DNA from: a virus
Strand: one strand, 5' to 3'
IMG/VR virus record: IMGVR_UViG_3300013772_000043
Coordinates: 4,158 to 24,223 of that record
DNA: 20,066 nucleotides
The translations under genes were made by a program, and so were the position numbers. Below the pieces are notes generated by a model. The model did not search any database, was not told the origin of the DNA, and was given only the letters and a program-made list of their open reading frames with translations. Positions 1-8,308 of this stretch are shown here, piece after piece (the first letter of the stretch is position 1; each line of letters starts with the position of its first letter).

Positions 1-273
1 CACCTTATCGACCCGAGTACCACCTGCGGAAGGTGCTGCGTCTGCTACCACAGTTGCCTGATCCACAGGTGCAAGGATTACCTCACCCACCGAGGTCTGT
101 ATGGCGACAACCCCAGAAGTAACCGTGTAGGACATATCGGTAGCACTGGTAACTGTGTCACACCCTGTGACAACCCCTGCGGTGAATTGCGCTCCCAATA
201 TTCTTCTGATATCCTGTGAAGTAGTTCCGGAACTTCCGTCCGATGTGCTGTCTACGCCAAATCCTGATGCCAT
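1..273 (-). CDS. Minor tail protein, N-terminal part (cut by window edge)
   Basis: The frame runs open for 91 codons from the ATG at 273-271 to the window edge, so the C-terminal part is missing. The protein starts MASGFGVDSTSDG and has a short helix-like stretch (DIRRILGAQF), then a beta-rich segment with GVVTGC, MSYTVTSGVVAI and GEVILAPV. This layout resembles the N-terminus of actinophage minor tail or baseplate-associated proteins, which often begin with a small beta domain followed by receptor-facing modules. A purine-rich stretch (AGGAAGAAGAG) precedes the ATG. It lies 13 nt after the distal tail gene, the usual place for tail-tip or receptor-binding genes, and a promoter candidate sits at 309-317. 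Role is inferred from position and N-terminal style; the receptor-binding part is not visible. Confidence 0.7.
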   Translation of the reverse strand, partial: MASGFGVDSTSDGSSGTTSQDIRRILGAQFTAGVVTGCDTVTSATDMSYTVTSGVVAIQTSVGEVILAPVDQATVVADAAPSAGGTRVDKV

Positions 274-286
274 GTGTCTCTTCTTC

Positions 287-1162
287 CTAAATCCAAGTGT
301 CCCTATAAATTATATCACACCAGCCCGAAGCTGTAGCCATGCCGTTTCCAGCAATGGGGTCGAAGGATGGGAAGATCGTAGTTTGAGGAGGAATACCAAA
401 CCACTGTCGATCAGTCACCAACGTAGTCTTATCTACACCGTTCTGTGTAGCAGTCCCCTTTGCCATGTCAATGGTGACTGGCGACTGTTTAGTCACCATT
501 CCAGTATATGTGACCACTTTCCCGCCAAACCCAGTAAATACCTTGAATCCTGAGTAGAAATCACCTACTGCAACAAACTTAGGGTATGAGATGGCATTTC
601 CCTCGTTTGTCACTGTACGGTTGACAGCCTGCTCGCTGTAGTTGAACTGCATTGGGTACTTTATTGGGTACTTCAGTCCACCTGAGACGACATAGGCTCC
701 TGCCTGAGTTTTCTTCTCCACACCGTATAGGTACGGATCAGGGGCGTAGAATTCAACCCGGAACACGGCAACGTTGTCAAGTTGCTGTACCCATTCCGGC
801 TTACCCTCAAGACCAACCGTCGCGTATCGTACGCCTGTAGAGGTCTCAACTGAGATACTCGCGTACTCATTTTCAGACAACATTCCGATAAGGTTATCTC
901 GCATTGACTGTAGCTCAGTACTGTTTGCTGCAACAGCGGTACCACTTATACTAATTAACCGTGCAGAGAATGTATATGGCTCAGTGAAGTCACCACTAGT
1001 TACAGGCCTCACAGTAGCGGCTCGGCGGACATTGGTGCCATCAGTCCAGCCCGTCAAGGCGGTAGGGTCCAGAATAAACTGGCCCTCCGTCGATGACGTA
1101 CGGAAAGAGCGGAACGTTATTCCCTTAATCGTTACCACGATTTTGTCGTTCTTCAAATGCAT
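287..1162 (-). CDS. Distal tail protein (Dit-like) / minor tail protein
   Basis: This 291-residue protein lies directly after the tape measure gene, where siphoviruses place the distal tail protein that forms the ring joining tail tube to tail tip. The N-terminal half fits the siphovirus tail-component style: an early beta segment (KIVVTIKGITF), a TFSARLISISG-like strand, a helix (ELQSMRDNLIGML) and a VEFYAPDPYLYG motif near residue 140. The APDP-Y motif is typical at the end of the first Dit-like domain in actinophage minor tail proteins. The C-terminal half is beta-rich and ends in GWCDIIYRDTWI. The ATG at 1162 has AGGA 7-8 nt upstream and starts 8 nt after the tape measure stop, so the two are probably co-transcribed. 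No enzymatic motif is seen. Family level is fairly safe; the exact tail-tip position is inferred from order. Confidence 0.75.
   Translation of the reverse strand: MHLKNDKIVVTIKGITFRSFRTSSTEGQFILDPTALTGWTDGTNVRRAATVRPVTSGDFTEPYTFSARLISISGTAVAANSTELQSMRDNLIGMLSENEYASISVETSTGVRYATVGLEGKPEWVQQLDNVAVFRVEFYAPDPYLYGVEKKTQAGAYVVSGGLKYPIKYPMQFNYSEQAVNRTVTNEGNAISYPKFVAVGDFYSGFKVFTGFGGKVVTYTGMVTKQSPVTIDMAKGTATQNGVDKTTLVTDRQWFGIPPQTTIFPSFDPIAGNGMATASGWCDIIYRDTWI
309..317 (-). promoter_or_regulatory. Extended -10 promoter candidate before the minor tail gene
   Basis: On the minus strand this reads TGATATAAT, a perfect TATAAT with the TG of an extended -10 element. It lies inside the last codons of the distal tail gene, and a start about 7 nt downstream would give a leader of roughly 27 nt before the ATG at 273. 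No convincing -35 hexamer is visible, which extended -10 promoters can do without. It could let tail-tip genes be expressed apart from the tape measure transcript. Similar motifs precede three other genes here. Confidence 0.4.
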
Positions 1163-1170
1163 TAGATGTC

Positions 1171-4100
1171 CTAAGTCTGTATAGCTAGCTTCCAGTAAAT
1201 GTTCTCAACCACAGAGTCAGCTACCTGCGATTCGTCTAGGCCAGCGGATGGGTAGACATTAGTGATAATTGTCGGTCCCGGAGCAGATGCCGACACTGTA
1301 GCCGATGGGGCAGCTTGGGTAGTAAGTACCGGACCTCTTATAGACCGAGATGCTGATGCATTATTTGCCATGGCCGAAAGGATTCCACCATTTGCAAATT
1401 TTAGCTTCTTTACCAACGAGAATCCAAACATTTCTGCTACCTGATCAAGAATCTTCAGGGACCTTGGACGCTTGGTGGGGCTTAGAGGAATATAAGCCTC
1501 TCCCCCAGTTTCTGGTTCCGACCATACTCTAAAGGGGGTCTGGCCCGCCGAAATCTGTGCTATGTGGTTTTCAAGACCGCCTCCAGCAAATGACTTTAGG
1601 TTGCTGAATCCACCATTAGCAAACATTTCTGCTCCCGATGGGAGCGTCAACCCACCATTAGCTCTCTTAAGGCTTGCTGGAATTCCATCAGTGTCAGATG
1701 CAGGGGCACCCGGAGTCCCCGCTGTACGGAAGAGCGACAGAATAGTGACCGTCTTGTCCTTCACGCTGTCGATAGCTTGCCTTGCTTGGGCAGCAATCGG
1801 GCTGACACCATCTACTGCTTTAAGGTCAACAGACTTACCGAGAACTAGCGCAATGGTCTTCTTGGCATCCTCAGCAGCAGGCCCAGTAATGTTCATAGCC
1901 TTGAGGAATGATGTGTAGTCACCATTACTGACCGCGAGCAGCGCAGCAAGGGCTTGCTCCTTCGGAACCCCAGTCTTGTCAAGCGCGTCAAGAACAGCTT
2001 GGTAGTTTCCGTCAGCGAACTCTTTACCCTTACCGGTAACGGCAGCAATAGCGGCTTTTGCATCATCAGGTAGCGCACGAAGGGTTGCAGCGAAGTTACC
2101 CGAAGTAAAGGAGTCTGCCGCAAGCTTGGTAAGGAGGATCTTCTTTTGGGCCTCCTCGGCACCATCAACACTGATAGCTGTTCTGATCTGATCTGGCATC
2201 AGTCCGAAGCTCTTGATGACAGCATCAATCTGTGGTGCACTGAGGCCGATCTTCGCCATTGTATCACGCAGGCTAGCTACACCGGGAGCCATAGCCTGAA
2301 CCGCTATGGCGTTAGCATCTGCTGTACTCTTACCAGCCTTAAGCGCCTGATCCATTGCGGCGGTGCCGATTTTAAGGATCGCATCAGATTGGCCGTCAAG
2401 GGCAGTGTGGAGGTCACGACCTGCCTGTGAGGTCAAGTCGAATCCCTTGCCAACAGTGTAGAGGTTTCCTACCAGCCCGTCATTCTTTTTGATAACCTCA
2501 TCAAGGGCAGTCTTAGTGTCTGCAAGTGTTTGCTGATAGGCTTTCTCAGCATTAACGCTAACGCTGGCTTTGTTATTCTTAGCCTCGGTGCTTTGATTGA
2601 GGAGATCAAGGTTCTGCTTCAATGCACTGAATTTATCCGAAGCAGAACTCGTCGTACTGGCTAGTACATCGTAGTTTTTGGTGAGTATCTGTGCTTGCAC
2701 ACTGGAAGTTCCGGTAGCTTCCCCAAGCTTGCGAACCTTTTCTTCGGCCTTGCTAAGCTCTTCCGCCGCGTTTTTTGCCTTCTCGGCAAGGTGGGCCATG
2801 TCGTTACCATTAACGCCCTTCAGGGCTTCTTTGGTTGACCCAATAGCCGCAGCCATCTGGTCCGTGACCGGGCGTCCTCGACGCATTGCGGTAGCAATAT
2901 CATCCATTCCCTTGACATAGCTGTCTCGGCTGGAAGAGTCCGCCAACTTGTCCACATACTGCTGAGTAGATGTTCCAAGCTTTCCAAGAGATTCCTCAGT
3001 GGATTTGGACCCATGGGCCACTCCACGGACGAAGTTATCCCAGTCATTTGTCACACCGTCAAGGGAGTTGGACGCCAGCAGTTTCTTAGTGGCACCCGTG
3101 ATGGTAGCTGAGCCTTGGTCCAGAGATGCAGCCAGCGCATCAGTCTTCGCCTTTGACTCGGCCAGACTGTCGGCGTACATTGTAAGGGCCGTAGTCGCCG
3201 CAGCAAGGGCAATGCCCCACGGGCCTCCAAGGACTCCCAGAAGCCCAGAAGCCGCCCCCTTGAGTCCTGATCCGGCTGCTGTGCCGATGGCACCCATAGT
3301 GTTTTTTGCAGCGGTGCCGATCTCACCAAGGGCAGTTCCGGCAGGGGACAGCATCTGTCCAAGCCCAGAAAAGGTCTCTCTAATTGCAGCACCGGCAGGA
3401 GCAAAGTTCTCCTTTAGGGCACCCATTGCAGAGGTAAAAGTGGTTCTGACGGCGTTAGCAGTAGTGGACGCGGCAGTAGTTACCCCATTGAATGCACTTC
3501 CCATTGCATTGGAAATACCTGCCCCAACATTGGCAAGATCCTTGGCAGCATTGGAGAATGCCGTAGAGAAGTTCCCTCCGACCCTTGATGCAGCAATCTG
3601 GAACTTATCTGCTATAATACCCGCGTGAATACTGGCGGCAGTTGAGAGTTCTGAAAACGCCACTCTAGCTGGGACGGTGGCAGTGTTTATCGCAGCACCT
3701 ACAGCAGTTGCCATGTTGCTAATGTGTGTAGCCGCAGTGCTGGCAGCAGTCTTTGCAGCATCTGCCATCTGAACAAATGGTGCAGTCATTGGGTTAATGG
3801 CAGCAGCAAGGATGGCGCTGTTGAATACCTTAGCACCCTCAGCACGGATCTTTCCAAAAGCATCAGAAGCCGACGATGCTAGTGTAGAGAGAGCACTCTT
3901 GACAGCAGCAGGTGCCTTCTGGATAGCTTCAACAGCCGTCTGCATTCCCTTGCCGATATCTTCAAGGCGCTTCGAAGCATAAAGGGATTGGTCCTGAATG
4001 ACCTGCTTCATTTTTTCCATGGCAAAGCCGACTGCTGGTCCAGCGAGTGTCTTGGCAATGTCAGCTACACCAGCAGCCACCTTTTGGCCAGCCCATGCCA

Positions 4101-6666
4101 TTGTCTGGCCGATTTCTCCCGGAAGAGCCTTAAGTGCAGGGCCTAGTAGGCTGGCTGGGAATGCGGATGCAAGCGACTTCCCAATCTTGATAATGGAGTC
4201 CTTGGCCGCAGTGAAGTAGCCTGTGTAGATTCTGGCTACTTCAGCGAGACTGGCTCCGACACGCTTGAAACCGTCACGTACCTCTTGAGGAAGGAGAGCT
4301 TCAGCGAAGACCGCCCTCATCATGGAGCCGAACTCCTTGACAGGGCCAGCTAGCTTCTTCATCTGGTCGCCAACCTGAGAGAAGGTTGCCTTGAACCCAT
4401 CGGCAATATATGCGCTAGTAAGCTTTACACTATCGCTAATGCCTGTGAACGCCTTCACTACAGCATCTTTTGCATACCCTGCTGAGATACCGATAGTGCT
4501 GAATCCATCATGAATAGGCGAACCCGGACCAAAGGTACTGTTAAGCTTCTCCTTAGTATTAGCAAGAGCTTGCCCGAATTTGCCCAATGCACCGTCAGAA
4601 GACTCGTTCATAGCTTTCTTGAAGCCATCCATGTCGCCCTTGGAGAGGCTGTTCATGGCCTTTCCGAACCTCTTTACCTCACCATCGGCAGTATCGCCAA
4701 ACATCTTCTTTAGCTTGGAAAGTACTACAAGGAAGAGACCAAAGGTAAGGATGCCGTTCTGAACAAACGATGGAAGGGATGCAAAGAACGATAGAATATT
4801 ACCGAGTGCCTGAGCTAACGTGATAGCAATTGGGGCGGCAACGACAAGAATATTCTGAACAAAGTCGTTAAAGATAGGGATGGTCTTGACAACCCCATCA
4901 CGGAGTCCACCAATAACTGCCCTTAGGGTCTCAAAAAGATTGTTTAGGCCGGGAACCATGTTTACAAGTACGACAGAGGCGATCTGGCTGAAGTCGCCCA
5001 TGATCCCGCCGAAGTCCCTGAAGGTAGGCTCAAGGTCCTTCATTGATTTCTGTACTGCAAATAGGAAGGTTACAAATCCGTCACCAAACCCTGTACCATC
5101 AAACACTTTGGAGATATTGGTAAGGAATTGCCCACCAACCGATCCAGCAACCGACATGAATTCAGAAAGAGCAGCTGCCGATTTTCCGGCAACATCCATG
5201 ATCTTTCCGAGACCGCCACCAAGAGCGTCCATACCCTTACGGGCACCCTCTAGGATCAGGACCAGTCTGGAAGTGAAAGGCTCCCCATTAACTGTCTTGG
5301 CAATGTCCTTCATCCCATCTGCCATGTCATGAAGACCCTTGCCTCCTGACATGTCAGAGATCTTGACAAAGCCACTGAAGATATCTACAGTGCTGCCTAG
5401 AATGCCCCCTAGGTCCTTGAGGTTTGCAACGGCAGTGTTGATCCAGACATTGATCTTTCCAGCTTCATCTGCCTTGGTAATGAAAGCGTCAAACCTGTCA
5501 GCAGACTTGGCGAGCCAGTCACCGAAGATCGGGAGATACTTAGATCCTGTAACACTGAGGCGATTCATGGCGTCAAAGAATGGTGTTACAGCCTTAGTGG
5601 CTTTATCGAGACCTAAGCCAACGTTATCAAAGAGGATCTTTAGTCCGCCGCTACTCGAAAGAGTTGCGAAGGACTGAAGAACCGTTTTAGTCATCTTTCC
5701 TATGGAGGTTTCAACTGTAGTGAAACCCTCCTTGGCAACCGGAACCATCTTCTTTACGGTATCCTGAAGGGATGTACCCATTTCAACCCAGAAAGCCTTC
5801 TGGGCTGGCTTGGTTACCTGCTCCCAAAGGCCCTTCAAAGACTTGGCGGCAGTCTGTGCTTCGGGTGGGAGCAACGCCAAAGCCTTTGCGGCAGTCTTAG
5901 CGTTTGAGGACATAGCATTGCCGAAGTTATTCCACGCCAAATGCGACGCAGTAAGTGTGATGAGCATGCCAGAGAATGCCGCTGGTAGTACCGCTACAAT
6001 GCCTGCAAGACTGCCAAGGTCACCGGCAACGGAGAATGCGTTTGCACCTAGTGTCAGGAGGGCAGCACCAGCAGAGCCAACGAGGGTTGACATCTTGGCC
6101 ATAGCAATGGATAGTTGTTCAATGTTCCCGAGAACCCCGGCAATAGCTTCCTGAATGGCAGGGGCAGGGACCGCCCCCATCATTGTATACTTCAGTGCCT
6201 GAAGAGCCTTTGTGATCTCGGGGTCGATCTTGATCTTCGCAGATATAGTTGCGGTTCTTTTGCGAGATACAGCCTCAAGTTGTGCTTCTGCACGTGCTGT
6301 GTCGGCATTGGCGTTAACGTGGGAGGGCATCTCACGGAAACGCTCTCTTATAGACTGAAGAGCCGACTCCATGGGAGTTGTATCAGCGTGTGATACGATA
6401 TGTAGTGGGTTGTCCTCGTACAGCTTGTGAGCATCTGCAAGACCGGAGATTAGGTTCTTGTTGTCTACCTCAGCAGAGAACTTTAGCGGGTTGGCTTTTA
6501 GTTCGGCGCGAAGCTCATCAATTTGCCTACGAACTGGAGCAAGGTTGACATCTGCCCTAAGATCCAACGTTACGTCGTTGATCTTCTTTATGGCATTATC
6601 AATGTCACGACGTAGATATGTATCCAGTGCGCGTATCTCGACATATGCCGAACCTATGATTGTCAA
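1171..6666 (-). CDS. Tape measure protein
   Basis: About 1831 residues: by far the largest gene, just downstream of the tail assembly chaperone pair, which identifies it as the tape measure protein that sets tail length and lies inside the tail tube. The N-terminus (TIIGSAYVEIRALD) is the usual opening of actinophage tape measures. It is followed by a helical, charged stretch to about residue 150, long Ala/Ser/Lys-rich helices, and hydrophobic segments near residues 220-245, 605-655 and 1140-1165 that could insert in the membrane during DNA entry. Near the C-terminus are Gly-rich FANGG/FAGGG repeats and the common EPETGGEAYIPLS motif. I chose the TTG at 6666 because GGAG lies 6 nt upstream; another in-frame TTG at 6678 would add four residues but has a poorer ribosome site. 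No lysozyme or peptidase motif was recognised. Confidence 0.95.
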   Translation of the reverse strand: MTIIGSAYVEIRALDTYLRRDIDNAIKKINDVTLDLRADVNLAPVRRQIDELRAELKANPLKFSAEVDNKNLISGLADAHKLYEDNPLHIVSHADTTPMESALQSIRERFREMPSHVNANADTARAEAQLEAVSRKRTATISAKIKIDPEITKALQALKYTMMGAVPAPAIQEAIAGVLGNIEQLSIAMAKMSTLVGSAGAALLTLGANAFSVAGDLGSLAGIVAVLPAAFSGMLITLTASHLAWNNFGNAMSSNAKTAAKALALLPPEAQTAAKSLKGLWEQVTKPAQKAFWVEMGTSLQDTVKKMVPVAKEGFTTVETSIGKMTKTVLQSFATLSSSGGLKILFDNVGLGLDKATKAVTPFFDAMNRLSVTGSKYLPIFGDWLAKSADRFDAFITKADEAGKINVWINTAVANLKDLGGILGSTVDIFSGFVKISDMSGGKGLHDMADGMKDIAKTVNGEPFTSRLVLILEGARKGMDALGGGLGKIMDVAGKSAAALSEFMSVAGSVGGQFLTNISKVFDGTGFGDGFVTFLFAVQKSMKDLEPTFRDFGGIMGDFSQIASVVLVNMVPGLNNLFETLRAVIGGLRDGVVKTIPIFNDFVQNILVVAAPIAITLAQALGNILSFFASLPSFVQNGILTFGLFLVVLSKLKKMFGDTADGEVKRFGKAMNSLSKGDMDGFKKAMNESSDGALGKFGQALANTKEKLNSTFGPGSPIHDGFSTIGISAGYAKDAVVKAFTGISDSVKLTSAYIADGFKATFSQVGDQMKKLAGPVKEFGSMMRAVFAEALLPQEVRDGFKRVGASLAEVARIYTGYFTAAKDSIIKIGKSLASAFPASLLGPALKALPGEIGQTMAWAGQKVAAGVADIAKTLAGPAVGFAMEKMKQVIQDQSLYASKRLEDIGKGMQTAVEAIQKAPAAVKSALSTLASSASDAFGKIRAEGAKVFNSAILAAAINPMTAPFVQMADAAKTAASTAATHISNMATAVGAAINTATVPARVAFSELSTAASIHAGIIADKFQIAASRVGGNFSTAFSNAAKDLANVGAGISNAMGSAFNGVTTAASTTANAVRTTFTSAMGALKENFAPAGAAIRETFSGLGQMLSPAGTALGEIGTAAKNTMGAIGTAAGSGLKGAASGLLGVLGGPWGIALAAATTALTMYADSLAESKAKTDALAASLDQGSATITGATKKLLASNSLDGVTNDWDNFVRGVAHGSKSTEESLGKLGTSTQQYVDKLADSSSRDSYVKGMDDIATAMRRGRPVTDQMAAAIGSTKEALKGVNGNDMAHLAEKAKNAAEELSKAEEKVRKLGEATGTSSVQAQILTKNYDVLASTTSSASDKFSALKQNLDLLNQSTEAKNNKASVSVNAEKAYQQTLADTKTALDEVIKKNDGLVGNLYTVGKGFDLTSQAGRDLHTALDGQSDAILKIGTAAMDQALKAGKSTADANAIAVQAMAPGVASLRDTMAKIGLSAPQIDAVIKSFGLMPDQIRTAISVDGAEEAQKKILLTKLAADSFTSGNFAATLRALPDDAKAAIAAVTGKGKEFADGNYQAVLDALDKTGVPKEQALAALLAVSNGDYTSFLKAMNITGPAAEDAKKTIALVLGKSVDLKAVDGVSPIAAQARQAIDSVKDKTVTILSLFRTAGTPGAPASDTDGIPASLKRANGGLTLPSGAEMFANGGFSNLKSFAGGGLENHIAQISAGQTPFRVWSEPETGGEAYIPLSPTKRPRSLKILDQVAEMFGFSLVKKLKFANGGILSAMANNASASRSIRGPVLTTQAAPSATVSASAPGPTIITNVYPSAGLDESQVADSVVENIYWKLAIQT

Positions 6667-6676
6667 CCTGTGCTCC
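6664..6676 (-). promoter_or_regulatory. Ribosome binding site deciding the tape measure start
   Basis: The minus strand reads GGAG, then six bases (CACAGG), then TTG at 6666-6664. This spacing is near ideal and favours that TTG over the upstream in-frame TTG at 6678, which overlaps the GGAG. The stop of the frameshifted chaperone lies at 6682-6684, so translation may be coupled. Confidence 0.5.
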
Positions 6677-6681
6677 AACTC

Positions 6682-7032
6682 TTAATTCAACGGGGCAAAC
6701 GGAATTCCTATATACCCATCTTCAGTCTGATCGGCATACTCAATTTCCGAGTAATCGTACTCAACCTCCGGATTGTCAGTATCACGGGCTGTGTAAAACT
6801 TGTCAAAGGCTGTTCGAATCTTCAGCAGAGTATCTTCTGTCTCTGCGTTCTTCAGGGCCTCTTCGACAAGGATGTCGTCTATAATATTGAATGACCTCTC
6901 ACTGCCCAACTCATTGAACAGTTTTTTAAGGTCTAGTCCCTTACGGAGATGGTGGCCGTCAATATACGGCCACCATCGTATGAAGTCGCGCCCTATCCCT
7001 AGGACGCTTCCGTAGGGCGCGAGGAACGCTCC
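6682..7032 (-). CDS. Tail assembly chaperone, -1 frameshift extension
   Basis: This frame is open from just after a TGA at 7033-7035 to the TAA at 6682-6684, and overlaps the end of the first chaperone gene in the -1 frame. It encodes roughly 110 residues including GRDFIRWWPYIDG, RKGLDLKKLFNEL and an acidic C-terminus (NPEVEYDYSEIEYAD). The position between the first chaperone and the tape measure is the standard place for the second half of the lambda G/GT-type pair. No ATG or GTG lies in frame; the only internal start candidate is a TTG at 6909 without a good ribosome site, so expression by -1 frameshifting is more likely. A slip anywhere in the overlap gives a fusion of 218 residues. The slip must fall between about 7035 and 6999, where I see no canonical X XXY YYZ heptamer. 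Confidence 0.75.
   Translation of the reverse strand, partial: GAFLAPYGSVLGIGRDFIRWWPYIDGHHLRKGLDLKKLFNELGSERSFNIIDDILVEEALKNAETEDTLLKIRTAFDKFYTARDTDNPEVEYDYSEIEYADQTEDGYIGIPFAPLN
6948..6977 (-). other. Perfect 12-bp hairpin after the chaperone stop
   Basis: GATGGTGGCCGT (minus strand) is followed by a 6-nt loop and its exact reverse complement (arms 6966-6977 and 6948-6959). It lies inside the -1 frame extension about 22 nt beyond the first chaperone's stop. There is no T-run after it, so it is a poor terminator. It may act as a downstream structure for frameshifting or slow ribosomes there. Confidence 0.7.
6986..7022 (-). other. Perfect 10-bp hairpin spanning the chaperone stop codon
   Basis: TCGCGCCCTA (minus strand, 7022-7013) pairs exactly with TAGGGCGCGA (6995-6986) across a 17-nt loop. 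The TAG stop of the first chaperone (7001-6999) lies in the loop. It covers the only interval where the ribosome can change to the -1 frame, so a role in recoding is plausible. Confidence 0.7.
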
Positions 7033-7337
7033 TCAACCAAATATGCAACGATATTTGAGAGCTTCTCAATGCTGATTTTGTGGTCTGGGCTTTTGATGAT
7101 AGTATCAAAGCGCTTAAAGTTCTCTTCGTCCATCGACGCCTTGAGGTAGTCTAGGAGGCCCTTTGCGACACCTGCTGAGTTGTCACCGCTGGTAGCAGCA
7201 ATGAACTCCAGTGTGACGGCTCCGGAGACATCTCCGTATGCTTCAAGGGTCTCACCCTTGATCAGTTCGAACTCGATTGGCTCTACTGGTGCTTCTTCAG
7301 TCTCAGAGACGAAGGACTTGATCTTACGTGCTGCCAT
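6999..7337 (-). CDS. Tail assembly chaperone (lambda gpG-like)
   Basis: A 112-residue acidic protein just upstream of the tape measure gene. It begins MAARKIKSFVSETEEAPVEP, has a folded-looking middle (FELIKGETLEAYGDVSG, AKGLLDYLKASMDEENFKRFD) and ends VEERSSRPTEAS. The RPT-x-x-S tail before the stop is typical of actinophage chaperones at the point where a fraction of ribosomes shift frame. The chaperone and its frameshifted fusion keep the tape measure soluble and help load tail tube subunits; neither stays in the virion. The ATG at 7337 has AGGA about 6 nt upstream. The stop lies in a hairpin loop, and the -1 frame downstream remains open for more than 100 codons. Confidence 0.9.
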   Translation of the reverse strand: MAARKIKSFVSETEEAPVEPIEFELIKGETLEAYGDVSGAVTLEFIAATSGDNSAGVAKGLLDYLKASMDEENFKRFDTIIKSPDHKISIEKLSNIVAYLVEERSSRPTEAS

Positions 7338-7357
7338 GGTGTATCCTAATGTCGTTG

Positions 7358-7750
7358 CTACAATTGTCGAATTACTGGTCCTAGGTTATCTGTCAGATAC
7401 CTATTAGGCTTTGTTCCCGGATGGTGAACAAGTTTGCTATACACTATTCTACCATGAGAATAGAAGCGAAGTGTTTGTGCGTTTCTTGGCATGATGATGT
7501 GAGGTCGGGTTCCGTTATGGTGCATGAGCGCTACACGATTGTCAGATCCGACTACAGCCACCAGCCCACGAGAATCACGTGTCAGTCGGTAGTTTATCGA
7601 GTTCGACAGTGCTCCGGTCTTCTTACCAACCTGATACTTTGCCAAGTATTTCAATTTTGCACTCACGACGATGAGGTATCTGCCTACCTCACCCGTAGGG
7701 GAGCGTGTTAGCTCCTTATATGCGGCCTCATCCATGACGAAGATAGCCAT
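7358..7750 (-). CDS. HK97 gp10-like neck / tail completion protein
   Basis: A 130-residue basic protein. The N-terminal helix (MDEAAYKELTRSPTGEVGRYL), the KKTGALSNSI turn, the strand LVAVVGSDNRVALMHHNGTRPHII and the late HHPGTKPNRYL motif match the HK97 gp10-like family of head-tail joining or tail completion proteins. The HPGT-PN motif is a reliable family mark. Its ATG overlaps the stop of the preceding gene by one base (TAATG), so it is probably translated by coupling; no clear ribosome site is visible. It is the last neck gene before the chaperones. The family call is strong; the exact ring it forms (stopper or completion) is not decided here. Confidence 0.8.
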   Translation of the reverse strand: MAIFVMDEAAYKELTRSPTGEVGRYLIVVSAKLKYLAKYQVGKKTGALSNSINYRLTRDSRGLVAVVGSDNRVALMHHNGTRPHIIMPRNAQTLRFYSHGRIVYSKLVHHPGTKPNRYLTDNLGPVIRQL

Positions 7751-8292
7751 TAGCTTGTGTAAGCCGTAACTGCGGAGGTTGTCAGTACAAGTGTTATCGC
7801 CTGATAGCCTCCTTGAGGCTGGCCCGCCGATACGTCAGCAAGAGACCCAACTATGGTTGTCTCTCCAGACCGCAAACCAGCATCCAGCAGAAGCATAGCG
7901 TCAACCATCTGCTTACGGGCATGGTTGCTCTGCACATCGGCTGGGAGGATCTCAACACCTGTAGTTACTTGTCCGTACCGTGACGGTACCAGTGTTGCGC
8001 CATTAGCGTCAGACGTGTTCGGGGAAGGGAGTGCGCGGACTACTTCAACAATGTAGACGCCGGTTCTAAGGGAATTACATTTTACAGGTTCCTGAGCCTG
8101 TGCACCCGGACGACCAGAGTACCCTTGCTCAAAGGAAACTGTCACTTGTTCACAATCATGAACAGTGCTTCCCTGCCCACCGACCGCCAGATATCTTCTT
8201 ACGGGGAGATCCACCTGATGGTCGGCATACGTCGCTACAACTGTGTTGAGAATAAGGTCCGCTATCTGAACAAACTCTTGTGGGTCTAGCAT
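7750..8292 (-). CDS. Neck protein, tail terminator-like
   Basis: A 180-residue protein with the pattern I recall for an actinophage neck family: LPVRRYLAVGG near residue 30, HDCEQVTVSFEQGYSGRPG around 45-65, a conserved cysteine in EPVKCNSLRTGVYIVEVVRALP around 70-88, and a late helix with QMVDAMLLLDAGL near 130. Such proteins sit between the head-tail adaptor and the gp10-like protein and are annotated either as tail terminator or as head-to-tail stopper. The C-terminal AITLVLTTSAVTAY strand would suit ring formation at the tube end. The ATG at 8292 has GGAG about 8 nt upstream. It ends in the TAATG overlap with the next gene. Role within the neck is inferred from order. Confidence 0.6.
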   Translation of the reverse strand: MLDPQEFVQIADLILNTVVATYADHQVDLPVRRYLAVGGQGSTVHDCEQVTVSFEQGYSGRPGAQAQEPVKCNSLRTGVYIVEVVRALPSPNTSDANGATLVPSRYGQVTTGVEILPADVQSNHARKQMVDAMLLLDAGLRSGETTIVGSLADVSAGQPQGGYQAITLVLTTSAVTAYTS

Positions 8293-8308
8293 AGCGATTC
8301 TCCGTTAG

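Noticed and set aside
3611-3618. TGCTATAAT, an extended -10 match on the plus strand
   Set aside because: It lies inside the tape measure gene and points against all genes in the window; no plus-strand gene follows.
2999-3628. Plus-strand open frame of 209 codons inside the tape measure gene
   Set aside because: Antisense to an Ala/Ser-rich part of the tape measure; composition follows from the opposite strand and there is no ribosome site or neighbour in that direction.
6880-6885. TATAAT on the plus strand near the chaperone extension
   Set aside because: No extended TG or -35 and no plus-strand gene downstream.
6682-6909. Stand-alone 75-codon gene starting at TTG 6909
   Set aside because: No ribosome site at the TTG, and the frame continues upstream with protein-like sequence through the first chaperone's stop, which fits a frameshift extension better.
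6948-6977. Perfect 12-bp hairpin considered as an intrinsic terminator
   Set aside because: No T-run follows and it lies inside the chaperone extension before the tape measure gene, where termination would be harmful.
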